Assembly (NCBI GenBank): GCA_017537495.1
Contig: JAFYKS010000116.1
Location: 1-5,374, forward strand
Direction: 5' to 3'
From: Bacillota bacterium
GTDB taxonomy: Bacteria > Bacillota > Clostridia > Peptostreptococcales > Anaerovoracaceae
Length of the DNA: 5,374 bases
In this document: positions 1-3,701 of the stretch, one piece after another
Position numbering within the stretch: the first letter of the stretch is position 1
Layout of the letters: each line of letters begins with the position of its first letter
Translations under genes and position numbers: made by a program
Notes under the pieces: model-generated
What the model was told of the DNA's origin: nothing
The model's input: the letters and a program-made list of their open reading frames with translations, nothing else
Database searches by the model: none

Positions 1-167
1 AGGAGCGTCAGATTATTTGCCCCCAGGGTCTCTTCATTTATGAAAGTAATCGGTACATCCTTAATCTGAATATCCTTTTCCGGATTTTTTTCGCCGACAA
101 CATAAACCCACAGTCCGATGGCAATGAGCAGGGCAATTATCATATTGAGTCTGTTATTCTTTAACAT
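1..167 (-). CDS. cdaR: CdaR (YbbR-domain regulator of c-di-AMP synthase), N-terminal fragment
   Basis: This is the first 55 codons of a gene that runs off the low-coordinate edge. The product starts MLKNNRLN, followed by a hydrophobic segment (about residues 8-24) ending in LWVYVVGEKNPE. The rest of the visible part (VPITFIN and onward) is extracellular and matches the start of the first YbbR repeat. In the family, CdaR is a single-pass membrane protein with several YbbR domains outside the cell. It binds CdaA and modulates its cyclase activity. The ATG lies inside the 3' end of cdaA, a 14-nt overlap, with the strong Shine-Dalgarno AAAGGGGG six nucleotides upstream, so translational coupling to cdaA is likely. 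The call rests on the signal-anchor pattern and the invariant cdaA neighbour. The YbbR repeats themselves are mostly outside the window. Confidence 0.9.
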   Translation of the reverse strand, partial: MLKNNRLNMIIALLIAIGLWVYVVGEKNPEKDIQIKDVPITFINEETLGANNLTL

Positions 168-996
168 GTTTTACCCCCTTTAATGCTCTTGTCAGCTTTT
201 CCTTCACAGAGTTTGAAGTTTCATTTTCAAGATAAATACTCAGGAGCATTTTCTCTACTGTCTTCATATCCAGGAAACGTGTCAGCTTACCATCTCTGGC
301 AATGGAAACAACCCCGGTTTCTTCTGACACAATCAGTGTCAGTGCATCGGAGTTTTCCGTAATGCCGATACCCGCACGGTGGCGCGTACCAAGTTCTTTA
401 TTCAGTTCTTTATTCTGTGTCAGCGGAAGTACACATCCGGCTGCATAAAGACGGTCGCCGCGGACAATCAGTGCACCGTCATGAAGTGGTGAACCTTCAT
501 AAAAGATATTTCCTATCAGCTGTTCGGAAACGGCACTGTCCACAATCGTACCGGTTTCAACGATATCATTCAGCAGTGTTTCTCTTTCAATTACAATTAA
601 TGCACCGGTTCTGGACGCAGACATATTTTCAATGGCACGGACGAATTCCCCAATCATCTGCTTCGCCTCATCCTTGTCTACCTGACTGAACACAGTAGTA
701 AGCTTGCTTCTTCCCAGATGTTCCAGAGCTCTTCTGAGTTCCGGCTGGAAGATAACTACCAGTGCAATCAGTCCTACCTGAAGTACATTGGAAAGAATAT
801 AGTGCAGAGTGTATAAATGGCATGCATAGGAAAGAAAAGTTACCAGGAAGAATACCAGAACCCCCTTGGCCAGCTGCTCTGCCCGGGTTTCACGGATAAA
901 TCCCAGCACCTTATATACCAGGAATGCGACAATGAGCACATCCAGAATATCTGTAATCCCAATACCTGCGGTAATGTTTCTAAAAAGGTTTTCCAT
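154..996 (-). CDS. cdaA: Diadenylate cyclase CdaA (membrane-bound c-di-AMP synthase)
   Basis: CdaA condenses two ATP into cyclic di-AMP, which controls potassium and osmolyte uptake and cell-wall homeostasis in Gram-positive bacteria. The 280-residue product has three predicted N-terminal membrane helices (about residues 15-33, 43-58 and 63-84). A short linker and a cytoplasmic DAC domain (about 100-265) follow. Both catalytic signatures are present: DGA at 173-175 in SPLHDGALIV, and RHR at 205-207 in GTRHRAGIG. Length and architecture match Bacillus CdaA (about 273 residues). I chose the ATG at 996 because AGAGGA lies nine nucleotides upstream. An ATG at 1002 is only three nucleotides from that site, and a GTG at 1014 would place the ribosome binding site inside the gene. 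The gene has its own promoter and overlaps cdaR by 14 nt. No key residue is missing, so an active enzyme is expected. Confidence 0.97.
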   Translation of the reverse strand: MENLFRNITAGIGITDILDVLIVAFLVYKVLGFIRETRAEQLAKGVLVFFLVTFLSYACHLYTLHYILSNVLQVGLIALVVIFQPELRRALEHLGRSKLTTVFSQVDKDEAKQMIGEFVRAIENMSASRTGALIVIERETLLNDIVETGTIVDSAVSEQLIGNIFYEGSPLHDGALIVRGDRLYAAGCVLPLTQNKELNKELGTRHRAGIGITENSDALTLIVSEETGVVSIARDGKLTRFLDMKTVEKMLLSIYLENETSNSVKEKLTRALKGVKHVKE

Positions 997-1028
997 AAAC
1001 ATATTTCCTCTCACACTTATTCCATTCT

Positions 1029-1057
1029 ATTCTACTGTAAAAGTGTGTATTTTTCAA
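1029..1057 (-). promoter_or_regulatory. Sigma-A-type promoter of cdaA-cdaR
   Basis: On the minus strand, TTGAAA (1057-1052, five of six consensus bases) and TAGAAT (1034-1029, five of six) are separated by exactly 17 nt. The predicted start near 1022 gives a 5' leader of about 25 nt that contains the cdaA ribosome binding site. A second TAGAAT lies five bases downstream (1029-1024) in a tandem ATTCTATTCTA, but its spacing of 22 is poor. Because it sits just after the hpf terminator, cdaA-cdaR is probably transcribed independently of hpf. Confidence 0.8.
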
Positions 1058-1068
1058 GTAGAAGACGC

Positions 1069-1113
1069 AAAAAACAAAAGAAGGTGTCCGCTTTCACGGA
1101 ACACCTGCTTCTG
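1069..1113 (-). terminator. Intrinsic terminator of hpf
   Basis: The minus-strand RNA forms a long hairpin with arms 1113-1097 and 1090-1075. CAGAAG pairs with CUUUUG, AGGUGU with ACACCU and CCG with CGG. The hairpin has one C-U mismatch and one bulged U, is closed by the loop UGAAAG, and is followed by six U (1074-1069). It lies 47 nt after the hpf stop codon and just upstream of the cdaA promoter. Confidence 0.9.
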
Positions 1114-1159
1114 TCATAATCTCAAGTTAGTTTCATTACATTTGCTGGCAGGCAATGTT

Positions 1160-1693
1160 TTAGTATGTAGCTTCCACTACACCGTAATTTCCATCGTTTC
1201 TCTTGTAAACCACGCTTACGCTGTCAGTTTCCTGATCAAGATATACGAAGAAATTATGCTGCAGAAGTTCCATCTGCATTACTGCTTCGTCAACGCTCAT
1301 AGGCTGTAACTGGAACTTCTTGGACTTAACAATCTTAGCTTCTTCAGCCTGTTCTTCTTCCGGAAGATCCGGAATCATTTCGAATCTTACAGATTCACCA
1401 GACTTATTTTTCTTCTGCAGTTTGCCCTTATATTTGGTCATCTGGCTGGATAACTTGTCCGCTACGATGTCGATACTGTCAAAAATATCCTGTGATACAT
1501 CTTCAGCTCTGAAAATAGTCCCCTTGGTTACGATGGTAGCTTCCATCTTTACCTTGTCTCTTTCAGGATGAATCACTATATTTGCCTGTATATCGTCAGC
1601 AAAAAACTTTCCGAGCTTTTCGAATCTCTTGTCAATAGCATCCTGGATTTTTTCACTAATAGTAATGTTCTTTCCTGTAACGATAATCTTCAT
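1160..1693 (-). CDS. hpf: Long-form ribosome hibernation promoting factor (Hpf/RaiA family)
   Basis: Long Hpf binds the decoding region of the 30S subunit and dimerises 70S ribosomes into inactive 100S particles in stationary phase or stress. The 177-residue protein has an N-terminal ribosome-binding domain (1-97; MKIIVTGKN at the start, and the family signature around DIFDSIDIVADKLSSQ at 69-84). A charged linker rich in glutamate and lysine (about 98-122) leads to the C-terminal dimerisation domain (123-177). That last domain contains KKFQLQPMSVDEAVMQMELL and the typical HNFFVYLD. Presence of the C-terminal domain marks the long form rather than short HPF or YfiA. The ATG at 1693 has AAGGAGG eight nucleotides upstream. 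The upstream in-frame ATG at 1750 has no ribosome binding site and adds a non-family extension. The gene has its own promoter and terminator, and a raiA-type RNA precedes it. The secA/prfB pair often found after hpf in Firmicutes is not here. Confidence 0.97.
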   Translation of the reverse strand: MKIIVTGKNITISEKIQDAIDKRFEKLGKFFADDIQANIVIHPERDKVKMEATIVTKGTIFRAEDVSQDIFDSIDIVADKLSSQMTKYKGKLQKKNKSGESVRFEMIPDLPEEEQAEEAKIVKSKKFQLQPMSVDEAVMQMELLQHNFFVYLDQETDSVSVVYKRNDGNYGVVEATY

Positions 1694-1788
1694 AATGATA
1701 ACCTCCTTTTCGCCTGCACGACAGACACCTTTAAAAGAAAGGTCAGGCATTTGTACAGCCCAGTCGGTCTGTGCAAACTTTGTTTTAC
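1694..1788 (-). promoter_or_regulatory. Structured 5' leader of hpf
   Basis: From the predicted start near 1788 the hpf mRNA carries a leader of about 95 nt. I can fold it as an outer stem of UGCAC+AGAC (1775-1767) with GUCU+GUGCA (1726-1723 and 1719-1715), with three bases bulged on the 3' side. Directly beside it is an inner hairpin ACCUUU-CUUUU-AAAGGU (1743-1727). The outer stem ends six nucleotides before the Shine-Dalgarno (1708-1702), which stays single-stranded in this fold. No known riboswitch class is recognised. The pairings are seen in the sequence, but regulation is inference. Confidence 0.4.
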
Positions 1789-1794
1789 AAGTAG

Positions 1795-1823
1795 ATTATA
1801 CCACATGTGGTGGGGGATTACCA
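1795..1823 (-). promoter_or_regulatory. Extended -10 promoter of hpf
   Basis: A perfect extended -10 element, TGGTATAAT (TATAAT at 1800-1795), lies between the raiA RNA terminator and hpf. The -35 region 17 nt upstream, TGGTAA (1823-1818), matches consensus at only three of six positions, as is common when the extended -10 compensates. It predicts transcription from about 1788. The spacer contains a perfect palindrome, annotated separately. Confidence 0.75.
1801..1810. repeat. Palindrome CCACATGTGG in the hpf promoter spacer
   Basis: A perfect 10-bp palindrome abuts the -10 hexamer of the hpf promoter. Just upstream, GGTGG (1825-1821) and CCACC (1813-1809) form a second inverted repeat sharing bases with it. 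Symmetric sequence between the -35 and -10 elements is the classic place for a repressor operator. No specific regulator is recognised, and a 10-bp palindrome is short enough to occur by chance. Confidence 0.4.
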
Positions 1824-1843
1824 CCTTATTTTGAAAGTATCAC

Positions 1844-1876
1844 AAAAAAAACAAAAACCGCCCGACCGGCGGTTTT
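1844..1876 (-). terminator. Intrinsic terminator of the raiA-type RNA
   Basis: On the minus strand AAAACCGCC (1876-1868) pairs perfectly with GGCGGUUUU (1862-1854) around a five-base loop. This is followed by U, G and a run of eight U (1851-1844). It sits 15 nt after the closing stem of the RNA and upstream of the hpf promoter, separating the RNA gene from hpf. Confidence 0.93.
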
Positions 1877-2060
1877 CCGCATAATAAAAAAGAACTGCTC
1901 AGCTGACCTGGTCTTTGCCCCCACACCTGCCTTTACCCGATTTTCGGAGGACTTACTTCTAAGGTACGCCATGATCACCGCCCGATCTCTGCGTGACGGC
2001 TTACGTGGATCCTTTCGCCCGCACCTGGCTTGGATTTTCAACCACAGACCTGAACAATTC
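1844..2060 (-). ncRNA. raiA RNA: raiA-family structured noncoding RNA
   Basis: An RNA of about 217 nt fills the gap between comFC and hpf and is probably the raiA-motif RNA, a structured RNA found next to raiA/hpf in Firmicutes and Actinobacteria and linked to sporulation and aerotolerance in Clostridium. Seen directly: an 11-bp closing stem GAAUUGUUCAG (2060-2050) with CUGAGCAGUUC (1902-1892), followed inside by GUCU (2049-2046) with AGAC (1914-1911). Nested arms are GUGG/CCAC (2045-2042, 2008-2005) and AUCC/GGAU (2035-2032, 2012-2009). A further arm pairs GUCAC (1997-1993) with GUGAU (1978-1974), extended by GCC/GGC. Small hairpins lie at 1963-1952 (CUUA-GAAG-UAAG) and 1947-1937 (CCGA-AAA-UCGG). 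A sigma-A-type promoter starts it at the base of the closing stem and an intrinsic terminator ends it, so it is a separate gene and not merely the hpf leader. The family assignment comes from position, size and fold; no covariance search was run. Confidence 0.8.
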
Positions 2061-2066
2061 CAATCT

Positions 2067-2095
2067 ATTTTACATTATTTTCTCTCATTTTGCAA
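2067..2095 (-). promoter_or_regulatory. Promoter of the raiA-type RNA, overlapping the comFC 3' end
   Basis: TTGCAA (2095-2090, four of six consensus bases) and TAAAAT (2072-2067, five of six) are spaced by 17 nt on the minus strand. The -35 element is inside the last codons of comFC and the -10 lies just past its stop. The predicted +1 at 2061-2059 coincides with the first base pair of the RNA's closing stem, which supports both calls. Confidence 0.8.
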
Positions 2096-2884
2096 GAAAA
2101 ATCCTTCTGCAAAATCATTTCCTGTAGCCAGCACCAGAACATCCACCCGCTTAGCACCAGCCTCCTTCAGTACGCGTCCGCATTGAAGCACCGTGGCCCC
2201 GGTCGTAAAAATATCATCCAGCAGAATCACATGTTTTCCCGACATATCTTCCGGGCAGGAAAAAGCATCTGCCAGATTGGAAAGCCGGTCACGGCCCTCC
2301 ACGCTTCTCTGCGCAGCCGTGCTCTCATGCCGTATAAGACCGTCATACATCACCGGAACTGACGTGTAACCGCCCAGGTACCGGGCAATTTTTCCCACCT
2401 GATTAAAGCCCCGCTGCCGTTCCTTTTTCCGGTGCATGGGTACAGGGATAATGCAGTCAGCATTCAGAAGCGCTGCAGCACCCGGATCGCTGAAAATCCG
2501 GTCTGCAAGGATTTTGCCGGCAATACGGGCCACATAGGTGTTCCGGTTATACTTCAGTTCGAAGATAATCCGGCGCTCATACAGGCCATATTTCATGCAT
2601 CCGCGGATGGAATCCAGCGGAATTCCGCCATCAGCCTGCAGCTTCTCCGCTTCCGGCCCGGTAAACTGGTTCAGTTTCAGTGACTGGGACGGTATTTCCA
2701 CATTGCCCCAGGTAATATGGCGGATGCAGTGGTCGCAGATGCAGTAGCTCCGCCGGTTATCAATAAAATTGCCGCAGCAGATACAGTAGGTTCCCCAGGG
2801 GAAGAAAAACTCCACCGCCAATTCCGCCGCACGCTGCATCCAGGCCGGCCCTCTCAGATTCAGATACTGCTGTCGCTTCTTCAT
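2075..2884 (-). CDS. comFC: ComF family protein (ComFC-type phosphoribosyltransferase-fold protein)
   Basis: ComFC proteins are needed for natural transformation, acting with the helicase ComFA and single-stranded DNA proteins on incoming DNA; their exact biochemistry is unsettled. The 269-residue product has an N-terminal four-cysteine zinc-binding region (C34-x-x-C37 and C50-x-x-C53). The phosphoribosyltransferase fold follows: IIPVPMHRKKERQRGFNQ at 145-162, and the PRPP-binding loop VILLDDIFTTGAT at 219-231 with the paired acidic residues. Length is a little above the usual 220-250. No comFA is visible beside it. The gene follows the terminator of the recD2 unit, so it probably has its own promoter. 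The start at 2884 is 12 nt from AAGGAGG, unusually far. A mini-ORF at the better spacing overlaps the start. Its last codons hold the -35 of the raiA-type RNA promoter. Confidence 0.93.
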   Translation of the reverse strand: MKKRQQYLNLRGPAWMQRAAELAVEFFFPWGTYCICCGNFIDNRRSYCICDHCIRHITWGNVEIPSQSLKLNQFTGPEAEKLQADGGIPLDSIRGCMKYGLYERRIIFELKYNRNTYVARIAGKILADRIFSDPGAAALLNADCIIPVPMHRKKERQRGFNQVGKIARYLGGYTSVPVMYDGLIRHESTAAQRSVEGRDRLSNLADAFSCPEDMSGKHVILLDDIFTTGATVLQCGRVLKEAGAKRVDVLVLATGNDFAEGFFLQNERK

Positions 2885-2892
2885 TGAATCAT
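2881..2892 (-). CDS. Candidate three-codon leader ORF (Met-Ile-Gln-stop) overlapping the comFC start
   Basis: The ATG at 2892 lies four nucleotides after AAGGAGG (2903-2897) and is followed by ATT CAA TGA. The stop overlaps the comFC start as ATGA. The proper comFC ATG is 12 nt from the same ribosome binding site. Ribosomes may start here and re-initiate on comFC, or simply use the longer spacing. No alternative downstream start of comFC is better placed. This is a translational-control hypothesis, not a proven peptide. Confidence 0.3.
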   Translation of the reverse strand: MIQ

Positions 2893-2938
2893 GCAGCCTC
2901 CTTCTTTCCGCTAATTCTTACGTATCTCGTCGCTTTAT

Positions 2939-2967
2939 ATTTTACCGTATTTTCCATTATTATCCAA
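2939..2967 (-). promoter_or_regulatory. Candidate promoter of comFC
   Basis: TTGGAT (2967-2962, three of six consensus bases) and TAAAAT (2944-2939, five of six) are 17 nt apart on the minus strand, downstream of the terminator that follows the methyltransferase gene. The predicted start near 2932 leaves a leader of roughly 45 nt carrying the strong ribosome binding site. The local A/T richness makes chance matches possible. Confidence 0.5.
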
Positions 2968-3026
2968 TACCCATTCATTCGCCTTATTTCGACATATCAC
3001 ATCGTCTATCTGCGATATTTTGGTGC

Positions 3027-3060
3027 AAAAATAAAAAAGAGATACTTTCGTATCTCCTTT
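3027..3060 (-). terminator. Intrinsic terminator of the recD2-methyltransferase unit
   Basis: On the minus strand GAGATAC (3056-3050) and GUAUCUC (3045-3039) form a perfect stem closed by a GAAA tetraloop, extendable by AAAG/UUUU to 11 pairs. A U-rich tail UUUUUUAUUUUU follows (3038-3027). It begins about 30 nt after the methyltransferase stop codon. Confidence 0.93.
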
Positions 3061-3088
3061 AAAGCTATTGTTTCTTTCATGGTATCAA

Positions 3089-3694
3089 TCAGCCGTTCTT
3101 TTTCAGTGAAAATATGACGATTTCTTCCCGATGATCGTCCCCGCCGAACAGATCCCCGCAGACAATCTCATCATAAATCTCCAGTTCTGCTGCAGACATG
3201 AGACAGGTAAGATAGGCATCGGCCGGATAATAAAAGAACAGAAAGATCTCCCGCGGATTCTCATTGCAGGACTTAATGATTTCTGCAATGACTTTACGCA
3301 GAATCTCCACCGAAAACGGATTGAAAAAATAGAAACGATTGACTTCCGGCGGTACCTTATAATATTCCGCTCTGCCCAGAATAAATTCTGTTTTGCCCCG
3401 GGAAACGGCAGTCTTCTGATTTTCCAGAGCGCTTTCATAAATTCGCTCATCGTATTCGATGCCTATGGTGCGGGCCTTCGTCTGGTAGGAAAGAAAGAAC
3501 CCCACACGCCCTTTTCCGCAGCCATAGTCCAGTACCACATCACCTTTGCGAATCAGCCCGCTGTTAGCCAGCCGCTCCAGAACGCCATAAGGTGTCGGTT
3601 CATAAGGATAACAGTAAAGATCCGCATTGGAATCATCCCGTCCTGACGTTTTTATATGTAAGAGTTTATCCCATGTACTTTCGTTATATGCCAT
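3089..3694 (-). CDS. Class I SAM-dependent methyltransferase, substrate unknown
   Basis: The 201-residue product is a Rossmann-fold methyltransferase. The SAM-binding motif I is VVLDYGCGKGRVGFFL (53-68) and the acidic residue ending the next strand is E80 in GIEYDERIYE. FYFFNPF (121-127) sits where motif IV is expected. Its NPF differs from the NPPY of N6-adenine DNA methyltransferases, so a DNA target is not implied. The N-terminus carries GRDDS (18-22) and YPYEPTPYGVLE (29-40), which I recognise from a family of uncharacterised Firmicutes methyltransferases. I prefer the ATG at 3694, 7 nt after the recD2 stop with GAGG four nucleotides upstream. The ATG at 3727 would add 11 residues, overlap recD2, and have a comparable AGGA site. 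The gene is co-transcribed with recD2 and ends at a strong terminator. There is no target-recognition domain and no signal or membrane segment. The substrate could be a small molecule, RNA or protein. Confidence 0.85.
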   Translation of the reverse strand: MAYNESTWDKLLHIKTSGRDDSNADLYCYPYEPTPYGVLERLANSGLIRKGDVVLDYGCGKGRVGFFLSYQTKARTIGIEYDERIYESALENQKTAVSRGKTEFILGRAEYYKVPPEVNRFYFFNPFSVEILRKVIAEIIKSCNENPREIFLFFYYPADAYLTCLMSAAELEIYDEIVCGDLFGGDDHREEIVIFSLKKNG

Positions 3695-3701
3695 TGCGCC
3701 T

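Noticed and set aside
997..1014. A GTG start for cdaA at 1014
   Set aside because: The only ribosome binding site, AGAGGA, would lie within the coding sequence. The ATG at 996 fits it.
1694..1750. An N-terminal extension of Hpf starting at the ATG at 1750
   Set aside because: No Shine-Dalgarno precedes it and the extension does not resemble the family. The ATG at 1693 has AAGGAGG at ideal spacing and gives the conserved N-terminus.
1826..2041. A 71-codon open frame on the minus strand between comFC and hpf
   Set aside because: It begins with TTG, has no ribosome binding site, gives a basic low-complexity peptide, and runs through the structured RNA and its terminator. The RNA gene explains the sequence better.
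1877..2060. A c-di-GMP, c-di-AMP or cobalamin riboswitch in the comFC-hpf gap
   Set aside because: The conserved cores of those classes as I know them are not present, and the RNA ends in its own terminator with a separate promoter before hpf.
3015..3080. A 22-codon minus-strand ORF starting with MKETIALKEIRKY just after the methyltransferase gene
   Set aside because: It has no ribosome binding site and reads straight through the intrinsic terminator hairpin and U-tract.
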